From Marinobacter sp. SS21 (GTDB lineage Bacteria > Pseudomonadota > Gammaproteobacteria > Pseudomonadales > Oleiphilaceae), in assembly GCF_028369065.1 (NCBI RefSeq), contig NZ_JAQNDA010000003.1:1-64000 (forward strand): a stretch of 64,000 bases of DNA, read 5' to 3'. The notes below the pieces were generated by a model, which made no database searches, was not told where the DNA came from, and worked only from the letters and a program-made list of their open reading frames with translations. Made by a program: the position numbers and the translations under genes. How positions within the stretch are numbered: position 1 is the first letter of the stretch; each line of letters begins with the position of its first letter. Of the stretch, positions 1 to 8,546 are shown piece by piece.

Positions 1-288
1 CATCAACCACAACACTTCCAGGTTGCGATGGCATTCCTTCTCCAGGCGGCGGGTACTGCTGGTCTGGTTCAGGTAGGCGTAGATATACAGCTTCAGCAAA
101 TCACCTGGGTGATAAGGACGCCGACCAGTTTGAGCTGTCTCGGCTTTCTTGAACCCCAGCTCAGATAGGGGTAAGGAATCGACAAAGGCGTCGATGACGC
201 GAACCGGGTGGTCCTGGGGAATGTAATCTTCAACGCTCGGAGGGAGCAGAAGCGTCTGACTGCGAGGTGTGCCTTCCTTGTGCCTCAT
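1..288 (-). CDS. Transposase N-terminal fragment, IS1182-like (runs off left edge)
   Basis: The minus strand reads open from an ATG at 288 down to base 1, giving 96 residues that begin MRHKEGTPRSQTLLLPPS. The LLPPS-DYIPQDHPVRVIDAFVD region followed by GRRPYHPGDLLKLYIYAYLN is typical of the DUF772 N-terminal domain of IS1182/IS5-type DDE transposases. The DDE catalytic part would lie outside the window, so intactness cannot be judged. The start codon directly abuts a strong hairpin terminator at 290-321, leaving little room for an IS end and promoter of its own. Family assignment is from residue pattern only. Confidence 0.75.
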   Translation of the reverse strand, partial: MRHKEGTPRSQTLLLPPSVEDYIPQDHPVRVIDAFVDSLPLSELGFKKAETAQTGRRPYHPGDLLKLYIYAYLNQTSSTRRLEKECHRNLEVLWLM

Positions 289-289
289 A

Positions 290-321
290 AAAATAACCGC
301 GAACCATGTCGCGGTTATTTT
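290..321. terminator. Bidirectional intrinsic terminator after etfA
   Basis: A perfect 13-bp stem (290-302 with 309-321) encloses a 6-nt loop, and A/T runs lie on both flanks, so it can act in both directions. It follows the etfA stop on the minus strand by 65 nt and is the obvious end of the etfBA transcript. It would also shield the transposase fragment from etf read-through. Confidence 0.8.
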
Positions 322-386
322 GCCAGCTTCGGAGACTGTTTTCACACAGCCTCAATTGGCGCCCTTTTCAGTTCTGAAGATACGTC

Positions 387-1328
387 TTAAACGACTTTCT
401 TCAGTTCTTCTTCCAGCTGCGGTACTGCTTCGAACAGATCCGCAACCAGGCCGTAGTCGGCCACCTGGAAGATCGGGGCTTCTTCGTCCTTGTTGATCGC
501 AACGATCACCTTGGAGTCGGACATTCCCGCCAGGTGCTGAATGGCACCGGAGATACCCACAGCGATGTACAGCTGAGGAGCAACGATCTTACCGGTCTGA
601 CCAACCTGCATGTCGTTCGGTACGAAGCCAGCGTCAACCGCTGCACGGGAAGCACCAACGGCAGCACCCAGGATGTCAGCTACTTTTTCCAGCATCTGGA
701 AGTTTTCGCCGTTCTGCATACCGCGACCACCGGAGATCACGATGGAAGCGCTACCGAGATCCGGACGATCGGATACGGCTTTCTCTTCACCCACGAAGGA
801 AGACAGGCCGGCATCCTTTACGGTGTCCAGAGCTTCAACGGCGGCAGAGCCACCTTCAGCAGGCGCAGCGTCAAAGGCAGTCGGACGTACTGTCACAACC
901 TTGATGGCGTCGCTACTCTTAACAGTAGCAATGGCGTTACCAGCGTAGATCGGGCGTACGAAGGTGTCTTCAGACTCGACACGAATGATGTCGGAGATCT
1001 GGGCAACGTCCAGCAGAGCGGCAACGCGCGGCAGGAAGTCTTTACCAGTCGTACCGGCAGCTGCCAGCACATGGCTGTAGCCCTTGGCTACTTCAACAAC
1101 CAGCTCAGACAGGTTCTCAGCCAGGAAGTGACCATAAGCGGCGTTGTCAGCTACCAAGACCTTGTTAACGCCTTCGATTTTGGCGGCAGCGTCAGCTACA
1201 GCGCCACAACCTTCACCGGCAACCAGTACGTCTACATCGCCACCGATGGCCTTGGCCGCGGTAACAACGCTCTGAGTAGCCTGTTTCAGACTGCTGTTGT
1301 CGTGTTCAGCAATTACAAGGATGCTCAT
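387..1328 (-). CDS. etfA: Electron transfer flavoprotein alpha subunit
   Basis: This is the 313-residue alpha subunit of the FAD-containing electron transfer flavoprotein. ETF collects electrons from acyl-CoA and other dehydrogenases in the cytoplasm and passes them to ETF-quinone oxidoreductase. The N-terminal ETF domain starts [11 protein letters not shown]. The conserved C-terminal FAD-binding stretch ([20 protein letters not shown], about residue 243 onward) is intact, and the length is normal for the family. The start follows the etfB stop with no gap, so the two subunits are translationally coupled. The operon ends at the hairpin at 290-321. Confidence 0.97.
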   Translation of the reverse strand: MSILVIAEHDNSSLKQATQSVVTAAKAIGGDVDVLVAGEGCGAVADAAAKIEGVNKVLVADNAAYGHFLAENLSELVVEVAKGYSHVLAAAGTTGKDFLPRVAALLDVAQISDIIRVESEDTFVRPIYAGNAIATVKSSDAIKVVTVRPTAFDAAPAEGGSAAVEALDTVKDAGLSSFVGEEKAVSDRPDLGSASIVISGGRGMQNGENFQMLEKVADILGAAVGASRAAVDAGFVPNDMQVGQTGKIVAPQLYIAVGISGAIQHLAGMSDSKVIVAINKDEEAPIFQVADYGLVADLFEAVPQLEEELKKVV

Positions 1329-2078
1329 TTAGATCACCTTCGCTTCGTTCTTCAGTTTATCAACCAGCTCCGCAACGTCTGCCACCTTGATGCCCGCCTG
1401 ACGTGCAGCCGGTGCTTCTACTTTCAGAGTGGACAGGCGCGGTGCGATATCAACACCCAGGTCAGCAGGGCTGATCGCTTCGAGCGGCTTCTTCTTGGCC
1501 TTCATGATGTTCGGCAGGGAAGCGTAACGCGGCTCGTTCAAACGAAGGTCGGTGGTGACAACAGCCGGCAGGTTCAGGGCAACGGTAACCAGACCGCCAT
1601 CAACCTCACGGGTAACGTTGACTTTTTCACCGTCAACCACAACTTCAGAAGCGAAGGTGCCCTGCCCCATGCCAGTCAGTGCTGCCAGCATCTGACCAGT
1701 CTGGTTGTTGTCGGAATCGATGGACTGCTTACCAAGGATAACCAGCTTTGGCTCTTCTTTTTCAACAACAGCCTTAAGCAGCTTGGCCGCTTCGAGAGAC
1801 TGAACCTCTTCATCGGTTTCGATGTGGATACCACGATCTGCACCCAGAGCCAGAGCGGTACGGATTTGCTCCTGAGAGGCCTTGGGACCGATGGATACCA
1901 CGACGATTTCGCTGGCGACGCCCTTCTCTTTCAGACGAACCGCTTCTTCAACAGCGATTTCACAGAAAGGGTTCATCGCCATTTTGACGTTGGCGAGATC
2001 AACGCCGGTGTTGTCCGGCTTGACGCGCACCTTTACGTTGTAGTCGATTACTCGTTTTACAGCGACCAGAACCTTCAT
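1329..2078 (-). CDS. etfB: Electron transfer flavoprotein beta subunit
   Basis: This 249-residue protein is the AMP-binding beta subunit that pairs with EtfA. It has the family start [19 protein letters not shown] and the signature region around [12 protein letters not shown] and [17 protein letters not shown]. An AGGA ribosome-binding site lies 5-6 nt before the ATG at 2078. It is first in a two-gene operon with etfA and divergent from etfQO at 2915, so the whole ETF-to-quinone branch is encoded together. The 836-nt divergent spacer holds an inverted-repeat element and an operator-like palindrome. Confidence 0.97.
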   Translation of the reverse strand: MKVLVAVKRVIDYNVKVRVKPDNTGVDLANVKMAMNPFCEIAVEEAVRLKEKGVASEIVVVSIGPKASQEQIRTALALGADRGIHIETDEEVQSLEAAKLLKAVVEKEEPKLVILGKQSIDSDNNQTGQMLAALTGMGQGTFASEVVVDGEKVNVTREVDGGLVTVALNLPAVVTTDLRLNEPRYASLPNIMKAKKKPLEAISPADLGVDIAPRLSTLKVEAPAARQAGIKVADVAELVDKLKNEAKVI

Positions 2079-2238
2079 AGATTCCTCGTTCTTCTACGAT
2101 GGGTTTAATGACTCGCAATCAGAAATACTCTCGGAAGACCTACTTTCGTAGTACACAGGCGGAGTATTCTCGATTCCTGTCGTATCGATACACCCGAAGG
2201 ATGGATCGATCGTTCAAACAGCTTATTAGCGCAGGACC

Positions 2239-2365
2239 AGGGAGCCTCTGAATAACGCCTGACAGGCCTGGGCGCCAGGGCTGCATGCGGTTCGTTAACA
2301 CCACATAGAATGCAACTTCCGGAGCTTGTCCAACCAGGCCAACAGGAGTAATTCAGAGGCTCCCT
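2239..2365. repeat. MITE-like element, 127 bp, with 17-bp terminal inverted repeats
   Basis: The left arm AGGGAGCCTCTGAATAA (2239-2255) matches the right arm (2349-2365) as an inverted repeat at 16 of 17 positions. The 93-nt interior has no coding potential. A 17-nt sequence identical to the inverted left arm recurs alone at 10437-10453, and a 12-nt match is at 31273-31284. The arms look like the ends of a small IS, so this is probably a non-autonomous derivative. No target-site duplication is clear. Confidence 0.6.
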
Positions 2366-2638
2366 AACTGTCAGGGCGCCATAATACTGAAGGCAAAGCA
2401 CGGACGGGTCAATAGTCCCGGGCGACCGATGGTCGCCGTTGAGATGGTCAATAAGGATAGATTGACGACGCCGAGCAATGAGACGATACTAAAAATCGCC
2501 TCAGGATGCACTCAATCGCCTACCCTTCCCCTATCAACCGGTACAGACGCCTTTGTCGGACCCGGCCTCCCCGGAAGACAGTGCCGGGGACTGCATTTAG
2601 CAGTGTGCGGGGTAACAATGCCAAATGAACGGGCAAAA

Positions 2639-2660
2639 TTCAAACAAACGTTTGTTTGAA
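2639..2660. promoter_or_regulatory. 22-bp perfect palindrome upstream of etfQO, PsrA/TetR-type operator candidate
   Basis: The sequence TTCAAACAAACGTTTGTTTGAA is a perfect palindrome centred between 2649 and 2650, just upstream of the likely etfQO promoter. In pseudomonads the TetR regulator PsrA binds CAAAC/GTTTG-type half sites and, as I recall, controls etf genes in response to long-chain acyl-CoA. The half sites match here, but the spacing (0 or 8 nt) differs from the reported 2-4 nt. The regulator is therefore an inference. Confidence 0.6.
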
Positions 2661-2914
2661 ATTCGGTTTGTTATATCCTAGAGGGCCAGAAGGTCATTGA
2701 ATCTGCCCTTCGGGAGTCGTTTAATAGCGCGTTGTCCGGTATTATTCGCCCCCTAAGCATCCTTAGCAGGTTTGCAAAACCATAAAGAGAGACGGGATTT
2801 TCCTCGCCGCTATTCTATGAGCGCTCTTTGTTACCGGCTTCATGTTAAACGCCGGTCAGTTGAGCCCTGAGCGTCGAAGTCCTTATATCCACAGTGAAGT
2901 TTGAGGAGACCAAC

Positions 2915-4567
2915 GTGGAACGCGAATCGATGGAATTTGATGTTCTGATCGTCGGCGGTGGCCCAGCTGGCCTGTCCGCAGCATGCCGGGTAATGCAGTT
3001 GGCGCAAGAAGCCGGCGAAGAACTGACCGTCTGTGTTGTCGAGAAAGGTTCTGAAATCGGCGCGCACATCCTGGCGGGTACCGTGTTCGAACCAACCGCT
3101 CTCAATGAGCTCTTTCCGGACTGGAAAGAGAAAGGCGCTCCCCTGAACACCCCGGTCACCCGGGACGACATTTTCCTGCTGAAGAATCAGGAAGCCGCCA
3201 CCAAGATCCCCAACGCCTTTGTGCCCAAGAACATGCACAACCACGGCAACTACATCATCAGTTTGGGCAACCTGTGCCGCTGGCTGGCCGAACAGGCGGA
3301 GGCCATGGGTGTTGAGGTTTATCCCGGCTTTGCCGCGGCAGAAACCATCATCGAAGATGGCCAGGTTAAAGGCATCATTACTGGCGATATGGGTGTTGCC
3401 CGTGATGGCAGCCACAAAGATGGCTATATGCCGGGAATGGAACTGCGCGCCAAGTACACTCTATTCACCGAGGGCTGCCGCGGCCACCTGGGCAAGCAGC
3501 TGATCAAGGACTACAAGCTGGACGAAGGCAAGGATCCGCAACACTACGGCATCGGCATCAAGGAGCTGTGGGACATCGATCCGGCCAAGCACGAGCCCGG
3601 CCTGGTTGTCCACACCACTGGCTGGCCCCTGAACGAGTCCGGCTCCACCGGCGGTTCGTTCCTCTATCACCTGGAAAACGGCCAGGTCTACGTCGGCCTG
3701 ATCACCGACTTGTCCTACAGCAATCCGCACCTGAGCCCGTTTGAGGAAATGCAGCGCCTCAAGCACCATCCGGAAATCAAGAAGTATCTGGAGGGCGGTA
3801 AGCGTGTAGCCTATGGCGCCCGCGCCATCACCAAAGGCGGCTTTAACTCCCTCCCGAAGATGAGTTTCCCTGGCGGCTTGCTGCTGGGTTGCGACGCCGG
3901 CACCCTGAACTTCTCCAAGATCAAAGGCTCCCACACCGCCATGAAGTCTGGTCTGCTGGGTGCAGAAGCGGTCTTCGCCGCTCTGAAGGACGGAAAAACC
4001 GGCGAAGAAATCACCAGCTTCGCGGATCGCTTCAAGGACAGCTGGCTCTACAAAGAGCTGTACGACGAGCGTAACTTCGGTCCGGCCATGCACAAGTTTG
4101 GCAACGTACTGGGTGGCGCTGTTGCCTTCTTCGAGCAGAATATCCTGCGCCGAAGCCTGCCGTTCACCTTCCACGACACCATTCCGGACTACGCCACTTT
4201 AAAGCCGGCGTCCGAGTCGAAGAAGATCAGCTACCCGAAACCGGACAACACACTGACGTTCGACCGTCTTTCTTCGGTGTTTATCTCCAACACCAATCAC
4301 GAGGAAGACCAGCCGGTTCACCTGAAACTGACCGACGCGGAGATTCCGTTGAAGGACAACCTGCCCAAGTACGACGAGCCTGCGCAGCGCTATTGCCCAG
4401 CTGGTGTGTACGAAGTGGTGGATGCCGATGACGGCAGTGGCAAGCGCTTCCAAATCAACGCGCAGAACTGCGTACACTGCAAGACCTGTGACATCAAGGA
4501 TCCAGCCCAGAACATCACCTGGGTTACTCCGGAAGGCGGCGGCGGCCCCAACTACCCGAACATGTAA
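2915..4567 (+). CDS. Electron transfer flavoprotein-ubiquinone oxidoreductase
   Basis: This 550-residue membrane-associated enzyme oxidises reduced ETF and reduces ubiquinone, linking beta-oxidation to respiration. An FAD-binding GGGPAG motif lies near residue 14. The C-terminal 4Fe-4S cysteines (Cys494, Cys519, Cys522, Cys525) are present in CPAGVY and CVHCKTCDIKDP. I chose the GTG at 2915 because GAGGAG sits 6 nt upstream; an earlier in-frame GTG at 2894 has no such site. It is divergent from etfBA, probably controlled by the palindrome at 2639-2660, and ends at a clear terminator. Confidence 0.96.
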   Translation: MERESMEFDVLIVGGGPAGLSAACRVMQLAQEAGEELTVCVVEKGSEIGAHILAGTVFEPTALNELFPDWKEKGAPLNTPVTRDDIFLLKNQEAATKIPNAFVPKNMHNHGNYIISLGNLCRWLAEQAEAMGVEVYPGFAAAETIIEDGQVKGIITGDMGVARDGSHKDGYMPGMELRAKYTLFTEGCRGHLGKQLIKDYKLDEGKDPQHYGIGIKELWDIDPAKHEPGLVVHTTGWPLNESGSTGGSFLYHLENGQVYVGLITDLSYSNPHLSPFEEMQRLKHHPEIKKYLEGGKRVAYGARAITKGGFNSLPKMSFPGGLLLGCDAGTLNFSKIKGSHTAMKSGLLGAEAVFAALKDGKTGEEITSFADRFKDSWLYKELYDERNFGPAMHKFGNVLGGAVAFFEQNILRRSLPFTFHDTIPDYATLKPASESKKISYPKPDNTLTFDRLSSVFISNTNHEEDQPVHLKLTDAEIPLKDNLPKYDEPAQRYCPAGVYEVVDADDGSGKRFQINAQNCVHCKTCDIKDPAQNITWVTPEGGGGPNYPNM

Positions 4568-4585
4568 GTTCGGATTCCGGTTTGC

Positions 4586-4611
4586 AAACGGCCTCTCGGG
4601 GCCGTTTTTTT
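4586..4611 (+). terminator. Intrinsic terminator of etfQO
   Basis: The stem 4586-4593/4600-4607 with a 6-nt loop merges into a seven-T run (4605-4611), 18 nt after the etfQO stop. Confidence 0.85.
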
Positions 4612-4634
4612 GTTCCGGTACAATCCACAGCCAT

Positions 4635-4662
4635 AAAAAAACGACTCACTGGGAGCCGTTTT
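4635..4662 (-). terminator. Intrinsic terminator of the slyD-like gene
   Basis: On the minus strand an imperfect hairpin (4638-4662; AAAACG pairs with CGTTTT, CTC with GAG, one mismatch) is followed by seven T (4641-4635). It lies 21 nt past the stop of the isomerase gene. Confidence 0.65.
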
Positions 4663-4682
4663 CCAACCGTACCTGGGAAGGC

Positions 4683-5144
4683 TTAGTGCACGTGACCGTG
4701 CTCCTGCTCTTCCTCAGTCGCTTCGCGGGTCTCAATCACTTCCACATCAAAGTGAAGGGTCTGGCCGGCCAGCGGGTGGTTAGCGTCAATGGTGACGGTC
4801 TCGTCACTGACTTCGACGACACGAACAACCTGCGGGCCGCCTGGGGTCTGGGCCTGAAATTGCATGCCAGGCTCGATGGTGTCAACACCTTCGAAGGCGC
4901 TACGCGGAACCGGCTGGATCAGTTCTTCGTTAAGCTCACCATAACCTTCACCGGGTGCTACGGAGACTTTCAGCTGATCGCCAGCACCTTTCTCGGTCAG
5001 GGCGCTTTCCAGTCCGCCGATAATGTTCTGGGCACCTTCCAGGTAAGACAACGGCTCACGACCTTCCCCGCGGGAAGAATCGAGCTGCTCGCCCTGGTCG
5101 TTGGTGAGGGTGTAATGGATGGTGACAACGCGAGGTTGGGCCAT
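4683..5144 (-). CDS. slyD: FKBP-type peptidyl-prolyl isomerase, SlyD-like
   Basis: This 153-residue cytoplasmic isomerase/chaperone has the SlyD arrangement: an FKBP half starting VVTIHYTLTNDQGE, an inserted IF domain around VSVAPGEGYGELNEE, and a short metal-binding tail EEEQEHGHVH. The tail is much shorter than in E. coli SlyD, so nickel-handling capacity may be reduced. The ATG at 5144 has AGGAGA 5 nt upstream; an upstream in-frame extension to 5189 lacks a site. It stands alone, and a terminator follows. Family assignment is firm; the exact paralogue name is less so. Confidence 0.9.
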   Translation of the reverse strand: MAQPRVVTIHYTLTNDQGEQLDSSRGEGREPLSYLEGAQNIIGGLESALTEKGAGDQLKVSVAPGEGYGELNEELIQPVPRSAFEGVDTIEPGMQFQAQTPGGPQVVRVVEVSDETVTIDANHPLAGQTLHFDVEVIETREATEEEQEHGHVH

Positions 5145-5349
5145 GAAATCTCCTGCTGCAGCAATGACTGTTAATTTAAATTGGGGCAATCGAAAGTGAT
5201 CGTGAACAGTCGGACTGCACAGAGGGACTAACGACCACCAAGCCTCGTTATAGAGCCGGGCTCGGTAACAAGTTTTCGCGTACAGTCTAACAAGGGCGCG
5301 ACTGTATCCGCTACCGTAATCCTTGGGGCACCGACCGCATTTTCAACCC

Positions 5350-5910
5350 CTAAGCCATGGGAAAAAACTGACCATGACTCCAGATACCCAAAGCAATGCC
5401 ACTTCCTTGCTCCATTTCTACGACGTAATTGGCCAGGTCGTAGTAGGCCGCCGTAACCAGTCGCGCCTCCAGACCGTGACGAATGGTGATGACCGGTCTC
5501 GGCTCATTTGAATCGGGGTAATGGTCGACGGTAAGCGGGTGATCTCCGTCGATGGCCACCCTCTCATCCATGTTGGTGATGACAAAGACCTGCTGGTCTT
5601 GCCCGTCGCCAGTCACCTCCACCGTGTGGGCCAGTAATGGCGTATCGTCCACCACGATTCGCCACTTTTCCACCGGCGTGACCAGATAATGGTCGCCATC
5701 CTGCTCCCGCCTGAGAATGGTGGAGAACAGTCGGGGAATCGCTTCCCTTTCCATCGGATCGCCCTGGTAAATCCAGAGCCCGTTGCGGGCAACCCGAATA
5801 TCGATGTCGCCGGACAACGGGGGATGCCACTGGTGAATCGGCGGCAAGCCTTTTTCGCCGGAAGGGGCGGTACTGAGTTGTTCTTCAATGGTCTTCGGAT
5901 CGCCCTTCAT
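5350..5910 (-). CDS. DUF1285 family protein
   Basis: This 186-residue soluble protein of unknown function matches DUF1285: IHQWHPPLSGDIDIRVARNG, then WIYQGDPMEREAIPRLFSTIL, and a C-terminal domain ending in YYDLANYVVE. There is no signal peptide or membrane segment. It lies 27 nt downstream of the radical SAM gene on the same strand and is probably cotranscribed with it. No biochemical function is established for the family. Confidence 0.85.
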   Translation of the reverse strand: MKGDPKTIEEQLSTAPSGEKGLPPIHQWHPPLSGDIDIRVARNGLWIYQGDPMEREAIPRLFSTILRREQDGDHYLVTPVEKWRIVVDDTPLLAHTVEVTGDGQDQQVFVITNMDERVAIDGDHPLTVDHYPDSNEPRPVITIRHGLEARLVTAAYYDLANYVVEMEQGSGIALGIWSHGQFFPMA

Positions 5911-5937
5911 TACGCTCGCTCCTCGATCAGCATCCCG

Positions 5938-6834
5938 TTACAACCCCCTCATCCATTCCGGACGCAACGGGGCTGCCCCTGGGTTATGGATGGCAAAATC
6001 CACCTGCTCCAGCATCCGCTCTCTATCCCGACCAAGCACCCCTTTCAAAACGAGGTAGTTGGAGGCGTGATCGCTGCGGAAAATGGTGTTATCCAGCTCA
6101 AGGTGCGCCAGAAAATAACGAATCTCCTCAAACAAGCCTTGCTGACTCAGGGGTGAAAAGTCATCGCCGAAACCCTCCCGGAAGCGCGCTTCGCCCAGCG
6201 GAAAGCTGACAACCAGGGTGGACAGGTAGTGGGGCTGGGTTTCGTTACATAAGCGGGCGGTGTTGATGGCGTGCTGCCTGGACAGAACCTCCCCGCCCAG
6301 CCCATTAAGTACCATCACCGAACTGGTGATGCCGGCTCGATGAATCTTGTCCAGGGCGGAGCGGGTCGATTCATAACTCTCGCCTTTATTGACCCGTCGC
6401 AGTACTTCGTCATCGCCGGATTCCATGCCGACATACAGAATCTGAAGACCCGCGTCCCTCAATGCTGCGAGTTCCTCGACCGATTTTTTGTTCAGGTTGC
6501 GAGGTAGACAGTAGCTGGAAACCCGCTGAAGTTCCGGGAATGCAGCGCGAAGCGATGCCAGTATCTCCAGCAGACGACGCGTTGGCAGCACCATGGCGTC
6601 ACCGTCAGCCAGGAACACCCGTGTGACGCTGCCGAACGCCTGCCTGGCCAGGGCAATGTCCTGTTGAATATCCTCGTCCTTGCGGGCGCGGAATTTTTTC
6701 TGGGGCTGGGTATACATCTCGCAGAAGGTGCATTTATTCCAGGAGCAGCCGTTTGTCACAGGCAGGATCAGCGACTTGGCCTCGCTGGGCGGGCGGTACA
6801 CCGGTTCAATGTATGAAATCGGGAATTCATTCAT
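5938..6834 (-). CDS. Radical SAM protein, Elp3/CTFC-type
   Basis: This 298-residue protein carries the radical SAM 4Fe-4S motif as Cys30, Cys35 and Cys38 in NGCSWNKCTFCEMY. That CX4CX2C spacing is typical of this uncharacterised subfamily. Conserved features follow: FLADGDAM for SAM/metal binding and GMESGDDEVLRRVNKG. There is no B12 domain. The substrate is unknown; it could be a tRNA- or protein-modifying enzyme. It is followed at 27 nt by DUF1285 and preceded by sixA and gpsA, all on the same strand. Confidence 0.85.
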   Translation of the reverse strand: MNEFPISYIEPVYRPPSEAKSLILPVTNGCSWNKCTFCEMYTQPQKKFRARKDEDIQQDIALARQAFGSVTRVFLADGDAMVLPTRRLLEILASLRAAFPELQRVSSYCLPRNLNKKSVEELAALRDAGLQILYVGMESGDDEVLRRVNKGESYESTRSALDKIHRAGITSSVMVLNGLGGEVLSRQHAINTARLCNETQPHYLSTLVVSFPLGEARFREGFGDDFSPLSQQGLFEEIRYFLAHLELDNTIFRSDHASNYLVLKGVLGRDRERMLEQVDFAIHNPGAAPLRPEWMRGL

Positions 6835-6918
6835 GGGTATTCAGGGATCTCCAGGCAGGACCGGACGATTGTTCAGGCTACGAGGTCGTTTTCAGGCAGC
6901 TTGTAACACGACACAGCG

Positions 6919-7368
6919 TCAAGGCAGAAATTGCGCCCGCAAATCCGCGCAGCCGGGGCCCGCTATGGGCATGTCAAGCATCACTGCCTGGCTGGTCATA
7001 AAGGGTATGCCATGGCGGTGACCATCGACCAGCAACGTGGCCAGGGCTCCCACCAGCGGCATGTGGGAAACGATCATCAGGGCATCGATCGGATTTTCGA
7101 TCAGTCGGTTCAGGCATTCGCCAGGATCGTCATCCGGGGTCAGGTAAGGCTTCTCGATGACTGGGCAATTGAGTATCTCCGAGACGATGGTCGCGGTCTG
7201 ATGCGCCCGCACCAGCGGACTGGACCAGATAATGTCCGGCCGCCAGGGCGACTCCGCCAGCCTTCGGGCAACCACCGCTGTCGCCATTCGGCCGGCCTCG
7301 GTGAGTTCACGTTGCTGGTCCAGTGTGTGCCAGCCGGCTTCGCCGTGACGCATGACGACAAGATTCAT
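6919..7368 (-). CDS. sixA: Phosphohistidine phosphatase SixA
   Basis: This 149-residue histidine phosphatase has the RHG motif at residues 7-9 (VVMRHGEAG) and later conserved arginine/histidine positions (SSPLVRAHQTA, VSHMPLVG). In E. coli, SixA removes phosphate from phosphohistidine in Hpt domains and the nitrogen PTS. It sits 29 nt after gpsA on the same strand, a pairing I recall in pseudomonads. Length and motifs are complete. Confidence 0.9.
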   Translation of the reverse strand: MNLVVMRHGEAGWHTLDQQRELTEAGRMATAVVARRLAESPWRPDIIWSSPLVRAHQTATIVSEILNCPVIEKPYLTPDDDPGECLNRLIENPIDALMIVSHMPLVGALATLLVDGHRHGIPFMTSQAVMLDMPIAGPGCADLRAQFLP

Positions 7369-7397
7369 GACCGCCCCTCCCTCGACCCCTTATACGT

Positions 7398-8465
7398 TCA
7401 CTGAGTGAGAGTGCGCGGCAGAATGAACTCGACGTCTGAGTTCTGCACCGCCATCATCAGTCCGTTGATCACCGCCTTGATGGAGGCGCCGCCGTACAGA
7501 ATTTCATACAGACCGCGCACCAATGGCATGTAGATGCCCGCTTCTTCCGATTTTTCCTTAACCAACTGCAGCGTGTAGATGCCCTCAGCCACCTGCCCCA
7601 ACTCTGCAGCCGCCTCATCCAGTTGCTTGCCCTTGCCCACCGCATAGCCAACCCGGTAGTTACGGCTTTTTGACGACGTACAGGTCACCACCAGATCGCC
7701 CACGCCCGCGAGCCCCATAAAGGTCATCGGATTGGCCCCCAGGCTGACCGCAAACCGACTCATTTCCGCCAGACTTCGGGTAATCAACATGGACTTGGCG
7801 TTCTCCCCCAGGTCAAGGGCGGCCGCAAGCCCTGCCACAATGGCATAGATATTCTTCAGCGCCCCGGCAAGCTCAACGCCATAGACATCCACATTGGCAT
7901 AGACCCGGAAATACTCGCAGCCCAGTAGATTCTGCACAGTACGCCGAACATCGGGGTCCTTGGCCGCAATGACGGTAGCGGTCAGATCCCGATTGACAAT
8001 TTCGCTGGCCAGGTTGGGACCGCTGAGCACTCCGATCCGAGTCCGCGGAATTTCCTCCTGAAGGATTTCGCTCATCAGCTTGAAGCCGTCACGCTCAATG
8101 CCTTTGGTGAGGCTGACAACGATCTGGCCATCATGGAATTCGTGTGCGTGCGCTTTGATGACGCTGCGGAACGCCTTGGAGGGAATGGCGACGAATATCG
8201 CCTCTGCGTTTGCAATCGCTGCGGCGAAATCCGTGGTGGCGGAAATGTCGCCGGCCAGCTGCACATCAGGCATGTAGCGGCTGTTGGTTCGTTGCTCGGC
8301 AACTTCCTTGACCTGCGCCTGATCGCGCATCCAGAAATGTACGGTATGGCCGTTTTCTGCCAGCACCTTGGTGATCGCAGTGCCAAAGCTTCCACCGCCC
8401 AGAACCGCAACGTGCTTGGTGGCCTGTTTGGCACCGATGGGAGCTGACCCTTTGTTTTCAGGCAT
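7398..8465 (-). CDS. gpsA: Glycerol-3-phosphate dehydrogenase [NAD(P)+]
   Basis: GpsA (355 residues) reduces dihydroxyacetone phosphate to sn-glycerol 3-phosphate, the backbone of phospholipids. The Rossmann motif GGGSFGTAITKVLAENG lies near residue 23, and the catalytic Lys region KNIYAIVAGLAAALDLG is present. About 15 residues precede the usual family start; an internal start is possible because the upstream ribosome-binding site is weak. sixA follows at 29 nt. Confidence 0.95.
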   Translation of the reverse strand: MPENKGSAPIGAKQATKHVAVLGGGSFGTAITKVLAENGHTVHFWMRDQAQVKEVAEQRTNSRYMPDVQLAGDISATTDFAAAIANAEAIFVAIPSKAFRSVIKAHAHEFHDGQIVVSLTKGIERDGFKLMSEILQEEIPRTRIGVLSGPNLASEIVNRDLTATVIAAKDPDVRRTVQNLLGCEYFRVYANVDVYGVELAGALKNIYAIVAGLAAALDLGENAKSMLITRSLAEMSRFAVSLGANPMTFMGLAGVGDLVVTCTSSKSRNYRVGYAVGKGKQLDEAAAELGQVAEGIYTLQLVKEKSEEAGIYMPLVRGLYEILYGGASIKAVINGLMMAVQNSDVEFILPRTLTQ

Positions 8466-8546
8466 AAATAGTCCGTTTACGCGTCAATTTCGATATGTAA
8501 GGAGCAATGCATTGGATGGAATAAATCGTTCCGACAACCTGCCCGG

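Larger units (their letters stand above)
2079..2914. other. Divergent etfBA/etfQO intergenic region
   Basis: This 836-nt spacer holds no convincing gene; the short open frames in it (for example 2105-2401 and 2429-2659) have no recognisable domains and cross the repeat arms. It contains the inverted-repeat element at 2239-2365 and the palindrome at 2639-2660. The etfQO promoter is probably just after the palindrome: TTTGTT at 2651-2656 and TATCCT at 2674-2679, with a 17-nt spacer, are a weak but plausible -35/-10 pair. I see no clear etfB promoter. Confidence 0.6.

Noticed and set aside
534..2108. 524-codon plus-strand open frame
   Set aside because: It is antisense to etfA and etfB, which have full family motifs; the translation has no recognisable domain.
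2105..2659. Short open frames in the etf spacer
   Set aside because: They cross the inverted-repeat element and have no start signals or domains.
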